Below are positions 9,354-17,843 of a DNA stretch of 64,000 nucleotides, piece by piece. A program made the translations under genes and the position numbers. This DNA comes from Castellaniella sp. S9 (GTDB lineage: Bacteria > Pseudomonadota > Gammaproteobacteria > Burkholderiales > Burkholderiaceae_B): contig NZ_JAPFGD010000005.1 in the NCBI RefSeq assembly GCF_027257175.1, positions 328,447 through 392,446 of the forward strand, written 5' to 3'. Below the pieces are notes generated by a model. It worked only from the letters and a program-made list of their open reading frames with translations, did not search any database and had not been told where the DNA came from. How positions within the stretch are numbered: the first letter of the stretch is position 1; the number at the start of each line of letters is the position of its first letter.

Positions 9354-10217
9354 ATGAGCACGAATCCCCAGCCGCCCGCCACCGAACGCTTTGACGGCAC
9401 CGAGCGCTACGTCGCCACGGATGCCCTGAAAATGGCGGTCAACGCCGCCCTTGTGCTGCAACGGCCGCTGCTGGTCAAGGGCGAGCCGGGCACCGGCAAG
9501 ACCCTGCTGGCCGAGGAGGTGGCGCGAGCCCTGGACCGGCCCCTGCTGCAATGGCACATCAAATCCACGACCAAGGCGCATCAGGGTTTATACGAATACG
9601 ATGCGGTGTCGCGGCTGCGCGACTCGCAACTGGGCGAATCCTCGGTGCACGACATCCGCAACTACATCGTGCAAGGCGTGCTGTGGCAGGCCTTCGAGTC
9701 CGAGCGGCCCACCGTCGTGCTGATCGACGAGATCGACAAGGCCGACATCGAGTTTCCGAACGACCTGCTGCGCGAACTGGACCGGATGGAGTTCCACGTC
9801 TACGAGACCCGCGAGACCATCCGCGCGCGCCATCGCCCCCTGATCGTCATCACCTCCAACAACGAAAAAGACCTGCCCGACGCATTCCTGCGCCGCTGTT
9901 TCTTTCACTACATCGCCTTTCCCGACCCGGATACGCTGCGCGAGATCGTCGCGGTCCACTTCCCCGACATACGCGCGGACATCCTGGGCGCGGCGCTGGA
10001 CGCTTTCTTCGGCCTGCGCGAGGCGCCTGGCCTGAAGAAAAAACCCTCGACCTCCGAGTTCCTGGACTGGCTGCGCCTGCTGCTGGCCGAGTCGGTGCCG
10101 CCCTCGGCGCTGCGCGATGCCGACATTCCGCCGCTGGCCGGCGCCCTGCTGAAGAACGAACAGGACCTCGGCCTGCTGCAGCGCCTCGCATCCATGAACC
10201 GCCGCGCCCAGCGCTAA
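9354..10217 (+). CDS. MoxR-family AAA+ ATPase
   Basis: A 287-residue AAA+ protein. Walker A is GEPGTGKT (43-50), Walker B VVLIDEIDK (121-129), with sensor I VITSNNEKDLPDAFLRRC. MoxR ATPases act as chaperones that insert cofactors or mature complexes and are usually paired with a von Willebrand A (VWA) protein. That pairing is present: the VWA gene begins 15 bases downstream. This subfamily resembles those next to CoxE-like proteins. The client protein is unknown. Confidence 0.92.
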   Translation: MSTNPQPPATERFDGTERYVATDALKMAVNAALVLQRPLLVKGEPGTGKTLLAEEVARALDRPLLQWHIKSTTKAHQGLYEYDAVSRLRDSQLGESSVHDIRNYIVQGVLWQAFESERPTVVLIDEIDKADIEFPNDLLRELDRMEFHVYETRETIRARHRPLIVITSNNEKDLPDAFLRRCFFHYIAFPDPDTLREIVAVHFPDIRADILGAALDAFFGLREAPGLKKKPSTSEFLDWLRLLLAESVPPSALRDADIPPLAGALLKNEQDLGLLQRLASMNRRAQR

Positions 10218-10232
10218 GGCGCGGGCCACCCC

Positions 10233-11402
10233 ATGCTGATCGATTTCTTCTACCGCTTGCGCGCCGGCGGCATCCAGGTCTCGATCCAGGAGTACCTGAC
10301 CCTGCTGGAGCTGCTGCGCAGCCAGGCCGCGCCGCAGACCCAGGAGGATTTCTACCACCTGGCGCGCATGGTGCTGGTCAAGGACGAAACCCTGTACGAC
10401 CGCTACGACCAGATCTTCGCGGCCTTCAGCCAAGGGCTGGCCGCGCGCGCCGCCGGGGCGCCCGAAGTGCCCCTGGACTGGCTGCTGCAGACGTTCCGCA
10501 AACACCTGACGCCCGAGGAAAAGGCCGCCCTCGAGCGGCTCGGCTGGGACCGGCTGATGGAATTGTTCCAGCAGCGTCTGGAGGAACAGAAGGAACGCCA
10601 TGCGGGCGGCAGCAAATGGATCGGCACCGGCGGATCCTCGCCCTTCGGCCACGGCGGCTATCACCCTGAAGGCATCCGCCTCGGCGGACCCTCGGCGGGC
10701 AACCGCAGCGCGGTCAAGGTCTGGGAGGCGCGCCAGTACCGCGACTACGACGACCGCCAGGAACTGGGGACACGCAATTTCAAGATCGCGCTGCGGCGCC
10801 TGCGCCGCTTTGCCCGCGAAGGCGCGGCGCTGGAGCTCGACATGCCGGGCACCATCCACGGCACCGCGCAAAGCGGCGGCATGCTGGACCTGCGCTGGAT
10901 GCCCGAGCGGCGCAACACCGTCAAGGTGCTGATGCTGCTGGACGTGGGCGGCAGCATGGACGAACACGTCGAGCGCATCGAATCGCTGTTCTCGGCGGCC
11001 CGCAGCGAATTCCGCCACCTCGAGGTCTATTATTTCCACAACTGCCCGTACGAGACCGTCTGGCGCGACAACCGGCGCCGCGAGCAGCGCGTCGACACCC
11101 TGGACCTGATCCGCAGCCACAACGCCGACTGGCGCCTCATCCTGGTGGGCGACGCCTCGATGAGCCCCTACGAACTGCTGTACCCCGGCGGCTCGGTGGA
11201 GCACCACAACCGCGAGACCGGCGCCGCATGGCTGCAGCGCCTCCTGACGCAATGGCCGAGCGCCGTATGGCTCAATCCCGAGCCTTCGGGATATTGGCAG
11301 TACCGGCAATCGATCGGCATCGTGCGCGAGATCATGCACGACCGCATGTTCGGCATCAGCATCGAGGGCCTGGAGCGGGCCATGCATTTGCTGGCGAAAT
11401 AA
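10233..11402 (+). CDS. CoxE-like VWA domain protein
   Basis: A 389-residue protein whose C-terminal half is a VWA domain with a metal-site motif DVGGSMDEH (from residue 237), followed by YYFHNCPYETVWRD and VGDASMSPYELL. The start MLIDFFYRLRAGGIQVSIQE is characteristic of the family paired with MoxR ATPases. The first metal motif is D-x-G-x-S rather than the classical D-x-S-x-S, a common variant in CoxE-like proteins. It forms a two-gene operon with the upstream ATPase. Substrate unknown. Confidence 0.9.
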   Translation: MLIDFFYRLRAGGIQVSIQEYLTLLELLRSQAAPQTQEDFYHLARMVLVKDETLYDRYDQIFAAFSQGLAARAAGAPEVPLDWLLQTFRKHLTPEEKAALERLGWDRLMELFQQRLEEQKERHAGGSKWIGTGGSSPFGHGGYHPEGIRLGGPSAGNRSAVKVWEARQYRDYDDRQELGTRNFKIALRRLRRFAREGAALELDMPGTIHGTAQSGGMLDLRWMPERRNTVKVLMLLDVGGSMDEHVERIESLFSAARSEFRHLEVYYFHNCPYETVWRDNRRREQRVDTLDLIRSHNADWRLILVGDASMSPYELLYPGGSVEHHNRETGAAWLQRLLTQWPSAVWLNPEPSGYWQYRQSIGIVREIMHDRMFGISIEGLERAMHLLAK

Positions 11403-11453
11403 ACCGGCCATCCCCGCGGCTACGCCGCGCCGGGCCACACCGGTTGCCGCCCC

Positions 11454-11496
11454 CTATACATTCCACTTATACCTACCCGAGAAAAAACCTGCTTTC
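11454..11496 (+). promoter_or_regulatory. Candidate promoter/operator of the 11582 flavoprotein gene
   Basis: CTATACATTCCACTTATACC and, overlapping it, TATACC followed by CGAGAAAAAAC. The first part matches 16 of 20 positions of a sequence before the LysR gene (13370); the second resembles the sites at 14487 and 27290. Likely a shared regulator-binding region; function is inferred. Confidence 0.45.
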
Positions 11497-11581
11497 ATTC
11501 CCACGCCCGCGCCCCTAGAATCGTTCCATCCCCCTGGCGCGGGCCGCAGGCCCGGCCCTACACACGCCCCGAGGCATTGCA

Positions 11582-13315
11582 ATGAATGGCACCCCCGACC
11601 CCAGTCACCCCACCGGCGCGCCTGCCGATAGCGTCGACCTGATCGTCCTGGGCGCCGGCGCCGGCGGCATGACGGCCGCGCTGGTCGGTGCGCTCGAGGG
11701 ACTGCGGGTCGTGCTCATCGAGCGCACGGATTGCGTCGGCGGCACCACCGCAACGTCCTCGGGCACGGTCTGGATCCCCGATAACCCCCATCAGCGCGAC
11801 CTGGGCGTCCGGGACGATGCCGCGGCAGCCATGACCTACCTGGACGCGCTGGTCGGCGACCGGGCCGACCGATGGATGCGCGAGGCCTTCGTGGCGCAAG
11901 GCCCTCGCATGGTCGAATACCTCGAGGCACGCAGCGAGGTGCGCTTCCAGGCCTATCCCCACCATCCCGACTACCGCCAGGAACTGCCCGGCGCGGCCAC
12001 CGGCGGCCGCCCGCTCGAACCCCTGTCTTTCGACGGCCGCCTGCTGGGCGCCCATTTCCGGCAACTGCGCTGGCCGATCCGGGAACTGATGCTGCCCGGG
12101 GGCTTGATGGTCACGCGCGGCGAGGCCGCACGCCTGCTGCGCGGCCCCGCATCCTGGGATGCCGTACGCCTGGGAGCCACGCTGGCCGGCCGCCTGCTGG
12201 CCGACCGTCTGCGTTATCGGCGGGGCACGCGCCTGGTCCTGGGCAACGCACTGGCGGCGCGGCTCTACAAGGGCCTGCTGGATCATGGCGTGGATATTCT
12301 TTTAGAGGCACGGGTGTCGCAGCTGCTCACCAGCGACGATGGCGCCGTGTGCGGCGTCGTCGTCAGCCATCAGGGCGGCAAGCGCACCCTGCGCGCCCGG
12401 CGCGGTGTGGTCCTGGCCGGCGGGGGCTTCCCGGCCGACCAGGGGTGGCGCGAACGCCACCTGCCCTCGCCCACCCCACGGTACACGGCGGCCTGCGAGG
12501 CCTGTACCGGCGAGACCATCCGTCTCGGCCTGGAGGCCGGCGCCGCCCTCGGGCAGCCCACGGGCGACAACGCGCTGTGGTTCCCCAGCTCCATCGCGAC
12601 GCGGCGCGATGGATCGACCGCCGTCTACCCGCACATCGTCCTGGACCGCGCCAAGCCCGGCCTGATCGCGGTCAATGCCGCCGGCCGGCGCTTCGTCAAC
12701 GAGGCGGCGTCCTATCATGAGTTCACGCGAGGCATGTACGCCGCGCACCCGGACGATCCCTCGATTCCCGCCTTGCTGGTCTGCGACCGGCGCTTTCTAT
12801 GGAAATACGGGCTGGGCATGGTCTGGCCGCACTCGATGGCCCTGCGCCGCCACATCCGCGGCGGCTACCTGCTGGCCGGCGCGACGCTGGCCGACCTCGC
12901 CCAGCAGGCGGGCATCGATCCCGCCGGCCTCGCCCGCACGGTGGCGGCCGTCAACGAGTATGCCGCCACCGGCAAGGACCCGGACTTTCACAAGGGCGAG
13001 AGCCTGTACGACCGCAACAACGGCGACAGCGCGCACCAGCCCAATCCCTGCCTGGGGCCCATCGCCACGCCGCCGTTCTATGCCGTGCGCGTCTACCCCA
13101 CCCCGCTGGCCACCAGCCTGGGCTTGCGCACCGATGCGGATGCGCGCGTCCTGGGCGGCGACGGCCGGCCCATCGCGGGCCTGTACGCCTGCGGCGCGGA
13201 CATGCATTCCCCCTTTGGCGGGGAATACCCGGGCGCCGGGGCGCAGCTGGGCCCTGCCATGACTTTCGGCTATGTGGCGGCGCGGCACGCCGCGAACATC
13301 GATCTGGCAAGGTAG
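11582..13315 (+). CDS. KstD-like FAD-dependent dehydrogenase
   Basis: A 577-residue flavoprotein of the fumarate reductase/3-ketosteroid-delta1-dehydrogenase superfamily. The N-terminus binds FAD (GAGAGG, 24-29, then ERTDCVGGTTATSSG); the C-terminus has the family's closing FAD loop (GGEYPGAGAQLGPAMTFGY). These enzymes remove two vicinal hydrogens to form a double bond next to a carbonyl, or reduce such a bond. No signal peptide, so cytoplasmic. It lies alone upstream of the LysR gene and shares motifs with the catabolic operon at 14577, suggesting a place in the same pathway. Steroid specificity cannot be claimed from sequence alone; a smaller enone is as likely. Confidence 0.85.
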   Translation: MNGTPDPSHPTGAPADSVDLIVLGAGAGGMTAALVGALEGLRVVLIERTDCVGGTTATSSGTVWIPDNPHQRDLGVRDDAAAAMTYLDALVGDRADRWMREAFVAQGPRMVEYLEARSEVRFQAYPHHPDYRQELPGAATGGRPLEPLSFDGRLLGAHFRQLRWPIRELMLPGGLMVTRGEAARLLRGPASWDAVRLGATLAGRLLADRLRYRRGTRLVLGNALAARLYKGLLDHGVDILLEARVSQLLTSDDGAVCGVVVSHQGGKRTLRARRGVVLAGGGFPADQGWRERHLPSPTPRYTAACEACTGETIRLGLEAGAALGQPTGDNALWFPSSIATRRDGSTAVYPHIVLDRAKPGLIAVNAAGRRFVNEAASYHEFTRGMYAAHPDDPSIPALLVCDRRFLWKYGLGMVWPHSMALRRHIRGGYLLAGATLADLAQQAGIDPAGLARTVAAVNEYAATGKDPDFHKGESLYDRNNGDSAHQPNPCLGPIATPPFYAVRVYPTPLATSLGLRTDADARVLGGDGRPIAGLYACGADMHSPFGGEYPGAGAQLGPAMTFGYVAARHAANIDLAR

Positions 13316-13369
13316 CCGGCACGCCATCCAAGTAATCCCCCCTTGTGAGATGACTTGAGTAGTGCGACG

Positions 13370-13389
13370 CTATACGTTCAGCTTATATC
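13370..13389 (+). promoter_or_regulatory. Candidate regulatory site before the LysR gene
   Basis: CTATACGTTCAGCTTATATC, 16 of 20 positions identical to the sequence at 11454-11473. It is about 80 bases before the LysR start, the usual distance for an autoregulatory site. Confidence 0.4.
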
Positions 13390-13468
13390 GCTGTGGCGGT
13401 GCCTACACCCGCAACGGGAGACCGGCCGCCGCCCACAGTCAGGGAAATAGAGTCGCCCAGGGCCGGAA

Positions 13469-14404
13469 ATGAATCTGAAACAGCTCCAGTATTTCGTCCA
13501 AATCGTGGAAAGCGGCAGCATGACCAAAGCTTCCCGCCAGCTTTTCATCGCTCAACCCGCCCTCAGTCAACAATTGACCAAGCTCGAGGATGAGGTTGGC
13601 AAGCCCCTTCTGGTTCGATCCCCCAAGGGCGTCACACCGACCGACAACGGCCTGGCACTCTACCACCACGCCAAGTTCATGCTCAGGCAACTCGACCAGG
13701 CGCTGTCGATCGCCCGACAGGAAACGATGGAAATCCATGGAATGGTGACGGTCGGTCTACCGGCCACCACAGTGTCCGCCCTCGGCCTGCCGCTGGTGCG
13801 TCGTATCCACGAACGCTATCCACGCATTCTGCTGAACGTCGTGGAGGGCATGAGCGGCCACCTCGGACAAATGATTCGTCTCGGGCAACTCGACATCGCC
13901 ATCCTGTTCAAGCCAAACGTCGGCTCGGATCTCAACGCCGTCCCTATCATCGAAGAGGAGCTCTTTGTCTTGCTTCCGCGCTCAAGCTCCCTCGTTGACG
14001 CGCGCCGGACCAAGATCACTTTGGCTGAAGCGGCTGAACTACCCCTCATTCTCCCGACCAGCAAGCACGGTCTGCGCCAACGTATCGAGAGCGAATTGGA
14101 ATCGCGCAACCTTTCATCCCATATCGTTGCCGAAATCGACTCGCTGTCACTGCTGATGAGCTGTGTTTATGCCGGCATGGGCGCCACCATCAAACCCATG
14201 TCGGCGCTGCTGTTGGAGGGTGAGCGCGGCAAGGAGTGGCGCGCCCTGGCGATTTCGGATGCCTCCATCAGCCGCCGGAACTATCTGTACACCATCGCGC
14301 CCGAAATGTTGTCGCCCGCCGCCGCGCTGATTTCCTCCGAAATCAAGAATACCATTCGCTGGCTGACCGAAACCGGTGCCTGGCCGACCGTCAAGCTGTT
14401 GTAG
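13469..14404 (+). CDS. LysR-type transcriptional regulator
   Basis: A 311-residue LysR regulator. The first 65 residues form the winged helix (MNLKQLQYFVQIVESGSMTK, then SRQLFIAQPALSQQLTKLE), followed by an effector-binding domain with VTVGLPATTVSALGLPLV. This N-terminus resembles the Nac/CbL/aromatic-regulator branch. It stands between a flavoprotein gene and a long catabolic operon in the same orientation and is the obvious candidate regulator of both; related sequence motifs precede all of these units. The inducer is unknown. Confidence 0.93.
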   Translation: MNLKQLQYFVQIVESGSMTKASRQLFIAQPALSQQLTKLEDEVGKPLLVRSPKGVTPTDNGLALYHHAKFMLRQLDQALSIARQETMEIHGMVTVGLPATTVSALGLPLVRRIHERYPRILLNVVEGMSGHLGQMIRLGQLDIAILFKPNVGSDLNAVPIIEEELFVLLPRSSSLVDARRTKITLAEAAELPLILPTSKHGLRQRIESELESRNLSSHIVAEIDSLSLLMSCVYAGMGATIKPMSALLLEGERGKEWRALAISDASISRRNYLYTIAPEMLSPAAALISSEIKNTIRWLTETGAWPTVKLL

Positions 14405-14486
14405 CGGCAGGCGCCGCCTCGGCCGAACGTCTTGGGCTCCCGTCGGACCCTAATGAGCGAAGAATCGAAATCCCATCTGTTTTGCT

Positions 14487-14513
14487 TATACCCATCCTTA
14501 AAAAACAGTATTT
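14487..14513 (+). promoter_or_regulatory. Candidate operator of the catabolic operon
   Basis: A 27-base site that begins TATACCC and ends GTATTT, with ATAC and GTAT as inverted arms 16 bases apart. It matches 21 of 27 positions of the site at 27290 before the second transporter and lies 64 bases upstream of the aldehyde dehydrogenase gene. Confidence 0.5.
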
Positions 14514-14576
14514 TTTTTCTACCGTCCGCCCACGTATTCTGTCCCCATTCACCACCCATGGAAAAGGCGGACGAGA

Positions 14577-16049
14577 ATGGAAGTACAAGTCGCTCACAAC
14601 GTGGAAACGGCGCGTAGCCTGCTGATCGCAGGCGAGTGGATCCAGGGCCGGTCCACGACATTCACTGTGTTGAACAAGTTCGACAATCGTCCGCTCGCCG
14701 AGATCAGCACTCCCACTGCCGAACAGGTCCGCGAAGCAGTTCAAGCTGCGGTCCGCGCCTTCCATGACAATCGAAAACTCAGCCCGCATGAGCGCGGGCG
14801 CTTTCTGGACAAGACGGCGGCAGCACTCGAAGCACGGTCCGACAGCCTTCAGCGAACGATCTGCGCAGAAGCCGGATTCACCCTCAGCGATGCGGCGGGT
14901 GAAGTACAACGTGCAATCCAGACATTTCGCCTCGCGGCGGAGGAGGCGCGCCGATTCACCGGCACGCTGGTCCCGGTGGAGGGCGCACCCGGCCAGGTGG
15001 GGCGGATGTGCTGGACCATGCGCATACCGCTTGGCGTGGTCGCCGCAATCACGCCGTTCAACGCCCCCCTCAATACCGTCGCGCACAAAGTGGCGCCCGC
15101 CTTGGCGGCCGGCAATGCCATCATATTGAAACCGTCCCCACACACCCCCCTGGTCGCATGCCAACTGGCGGAAGCACTCATGGAAGCCGGCACACCCAAG
15201 GGATTGGTCTCGGTCCTGCATGGCGGTGCCGAAGTGGTTCAGGGCTTGCTGGACGAACAGGACGTGAAATTCTATGCCTTTACGGGCAGCACCGAGGCCG
15301 GCCGGGCGATCCAGCAGCGTGCAGGCCTGCGCCGTACCCAGATGGAACTGGGTTCAATCGCGTTCGGCATTGTCTGTGACGACGCAGACCTGGATTTTGC
15401 CCTCCCCAAAATCGTAAACGCGGCATACCGGAAAGCCGGGCAGGTTTGCACATCGATCCAATTGCTGCTGGTCCACAAAAATATATTCCCGATTGTCGAG
15501 GCACGTCTCACGGAGCGCGTCCGCGACCTCGCAGCCGGGAACCCCCTGGATCCGGCGACGGTGGTCGGCCCCGTCATCAGCCCGGCTTCCGCACAGCGGA
15601 TCTCCGACTGGATCGACCAGGCGGTCCAGTCAGGTGCGACTTGCCTGGCCGGCGGCAGCCGGCAGGGCAATGTAGTCGCCCCCACACTACTCAAGGACAT
15701 CTCGCCGGAAACGCCTCTCGGATGTCAGGAAGTCTTCGGCCCTGTGATGTCGCTTGTGCCTTTTTCCACCCTGGACGAGGCAATCACGCAAGTCAATGCA
15801 ACACCATACGGACTGGCAACGGGAATCTTCACCAATCGGCTCGACGAAGCGTTTCGCTTCATTACCGAGTTGCAGGTCGGCGGGGTGCACATCAACGAAA
15901 CGTCGAGTTCGCGCGTCGACATGATGCCCTACGGTGGCTCAAAGGCGAGTGGCTTCGGACGGGAAGGCCCTTACTACGCCATGCGGGAAATGAGCGAGGA
16001 GCGCGTCGCCACGCTCCTTTCCAATACAAATCGAGGAAAACAGCGATGA
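14577..16049 (+). CDS. NAD(P)-dependent aldehyde dehydrogenase
   Basis: A 490-residue ALDH-superfamily enzyme oxidising an aldehyde to the acid. The catalytic Cys is in GQVCTS (about 291) and the general-base Glu in MELGS (about 257); the cofactor segment ITPFNAPLN is intact. The C-terminal DMMPYGGSKASGFGREG is that of the lactaldehyde/benzaldehyde-type branch. One oddity: the usual ELGG is ELGS. It is the first gene of an operon, and its stop overlaps the start of a ThDP enzyme (ATGA), so product aldehyde transfer from C-C cleavage to oxidation is a reasonable inference. Substrate unknown. Confidence 0.93.
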   Translation: MEVQVAHNVETARSLLIAGEWIQGRSTTFTVLNKFDNRPLAEISTPTAEQVREAVQAAVRAFHDNRKLSPHERGRFLDKTAAALEARSDSLQRTICAEAGFTLSDAAGEVQRAIQTFRLAAEEARRFTGTLVPVEGAPGQVGRMCWTMRIPLGVVAAITPFNAPLNTVAHKVAPALAAGNAIILKPSPHTPLVACQLAEALMEAGTPKGLVSVLHGGAEVVQGLLDEQDVKFYAFTGSTEAGRAIQQRAGLRRTQMELGSIAFGIVCDDADLDFALPKIVNAAYRKAGQVCTSIQLLLVHKNIFPIVEARLTERVRDLAAGNPLDPATVVGPVISPASAQRISDWIDQAVQSGATCLAGGSRQGNVVAPTLLKDISPETPLGCQEVFGPVMSLVPFSTLDEAITQVNATPYGLATGIFTNRLDEAFRFITELQVGGVHINETSSSRVDMMPYGGSKASGFGREGPYYAMREMSEERVATLLSNTNRGKQR

Positions 16050-17836
16050 CGAAGCAAAAAGGCGGAGAGGTCATTGTCGACTATCTCATCAAACAAAAGG
16101 TGCCGTACGTGTTCGGTATTTGCGGACACGGAAACGTCGGCATTCTCGATGCGCTCCACGAGCGCAAGGATGAAATCCAGTATGTTTCGCCGCGGCACGA
16201 GCAATGCGCCGGCCACATGGCGGACGGCTATTTCCGGGTTCGCCACGCACCGGTGGCGACATTGACCTCAACAGGTCCCGGATCCGCCAACATGGTCATG
16301 TCCCTGGCGACGGCGCTATCCGATTCTTCGGCCTTCCTCGCCATCACCGCCAACGTCCCTACATCGCAGGCTAATCGAGCCCCGTTCCAGGAGCTGTACA
16401 AACATAACCAGGCAGACTTCGCTCAAGTGCTGCGCCCCGTCGTCAAGCGCAGTTTCCAGCCTTCGCGTGTCGACATGTTGCCGCTGGCATTGCGGCAATC
16501 GTTCGACACCATGCTCACAGGCCGGCCGGGACCGGTGAACATGGACGTTCCCTATAACGTCTTTCAAGAGGAGGATGTGGTGGAGGACATCTCGGCCGCA
16601 TCCCGCACGCTCGGGCGCCATCGTCCCGCCGTCAGCGAGTCCGACCTGGCTGCAGCCCTGAGCTTGCTAACAGCGTCGCAAAGGCCGGTGTTCTTTATCG
16701 GTCAAGGGGCAACGCTCTCGGAAGCCGGGCCTGCGCTTTCCAAGCTGCAGGCGCAATTGGGAATCCCAGTGATCACCTCCCCCAATGGCATGGGGTGCGT
16801 GCCGGCCGACGATCCATTGACCCTCGGTTTCATTGGACGCAACGGCGCCTATCCCGCCAACCAGGCTGGGCGACACGCCGATCTTGTGATCTGCGTGGGC
16901 ACACGTTTCGACGACCGATCCTCGTCGACGTGGATGCCGGGGTACTCCTGGAATTTTCCCGGCACCAAGCTGCTGCACGTGGACCTGGATCCGGCAGAAC
17001 TCGGCCGCAACTATCCGCCGACGCTCGGCCTGATCGCGGACGCGAAAACGTTTTGCGAACAGCTGCTGGGCGGCGTCGCCAGTCACGGCACGCTCAAGCG
17101 CGAAAATTTCTCGGCATGGCGTGCGCAAATCGCGGACTGGCAACAGGAATGGAACGATTTCATCGCGCCGAACTTCGGCGCCATTACCACGCCTATCCGA
17201 CCGGAATACGTCGTCGGCACATTACAGAAAGTGCTGCCTGAGGACGTGATCCTGACGCTCGACTCCGGCGTCCACCATAATTGGTTCATGCAGTTCTGGC
17301 GTCCCCAAAGGCCCGCCAGCATGCTCAATAGCTGGGGCTACTCGTCGATGGGATTCGGCGTATGCAGTGTGCTGGGCGCTCAACTCGCCGCGCCAGAGCG
17401 CCCATGTGTCGCGGTAGTGGGGGATGGCGGATTCATGATGACGCCCTATGTGGTTGCCACTGCCGTCGAATATCAGCTGCCCTGCATTTGGATCGTCTGG
17501 AACAACTTTGCCTGGGGAGCCATCCGGGACCTGCAGTACGGATTGTTCGATGGCCGCGAGCTGGGCACCGCTTTCTACAAGGGCGACCAAGGTCCCGGCG
17601 GCCAGCGCTACAACCCGGACTTTGCCGCATGGGCCCGTGCCTGCGGTGCGGACGGCGTCACGATCACACGCAGTGCGGATCTTGCGCCGGCGGTTGAACA
17701 AGCCCTCAGAAATCGCCGGCCTTGCGTGATCGACGTGCACATTGATGCTGAAGTCCGCCCACCGTCGACCGGGACTTGGCAATTGCCGCCGATCCCCTAC
17801 ACGGAACCGGCCTTTGGCAAGCCCTGGATTGCGTGA
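16046..17836 (+). CDS. Thiamine-diphosphate-dependent enzyme (acetolactate synthase/IolD-like)
   Basis: A 596-residue ThDP enzyme with the three-domain Pyr-central-PP layout. The cofactor-activating Glu is in RHEQ (about 52); the Mg/ThDP motif begins GDG (459-461) and ends WNN (486-487). The family includes acetolactate synthase, benzoylformate decarboxylase and the cyclohexane-dione hydrolases IolD and CDH. The segment GICGHGNVGILDAL recalls IolD-type enzymes as I remember them. The start at 16046 overlaps the ALDH stop and has GAGGAAAA before it; a longer open frame upstream is antisense-like overlap with the ALDH gene. In context it probably cleaves or decarboxylates a 2-oxo or 1,2-dione intermediate to an aldehyde used by the ALDH. 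Confidence 0.85.
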   Translation: MTKQKGGEVIVDYLIKQKVPYVFGICGHGNVGILDALHERKDEIQYVSPRHEQCAGHMADGYFRVRHAPVATLTSTGPGSANMVMSLATALSDSSAFLAITANVPTSQANRAPFQELYKHNQADFAQVLRPVVKRSFQPSRVDMLPLALRQSFDTMLTGRPGPVNMDVPYNVFQEEDVVEDISAASRTLGRHRPAVSESDLAAALSLLTASQRPVFFIGQGATLSEAGPALSKLQAQLGIPVITSPNGMGCVPADDPLTLGFIGRNGAYPANQAGRHADLVICVGTRFDDRSSSTWMPGYSWNFPGTKLLHVDLDPAELGRNYPPTLGLIADAKTFCEQLLGGVASHGTLKRENFSAWRAQIADWQQEWNDFIAPNFGAITTPIRPEYVVGTLQKVLPEDVILTLDSGVHHNWFMQFWRPQRPASMLNSWGYSSMGFGVCSVLGAQLAAPERPCVAVVGDGGFMMTPYVVATAVEYQLPCIWIVWNNFAWGAIRDLQYGLFDGRELGTAFYKGDQGPGGQRYNPDFAAWARACGADGVTITRSADLAPAVEQALRNRRPCVIDVHIDAEVRPPSTGTWQLPPIPYTEPAFGKPWIA

Positions 17837-17843
17837 TACGGCC

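Noticed and set aside
9588..11438. 616-codon minus-strand frame opposite the MoxR and VWA genes
   Set aside because: Low-complexity, Gln/Ala/Val-rich product typical of antisense frames in high-GC DNA; the plus-strand genes have clear motifs.
15446..16045. 200-codon N-terminal extension of the ThDP enzyme
   Set aside because: It overlaps the ALDH gene out of frame; the conserved N-terminus and ribosome site place the start at 16046.
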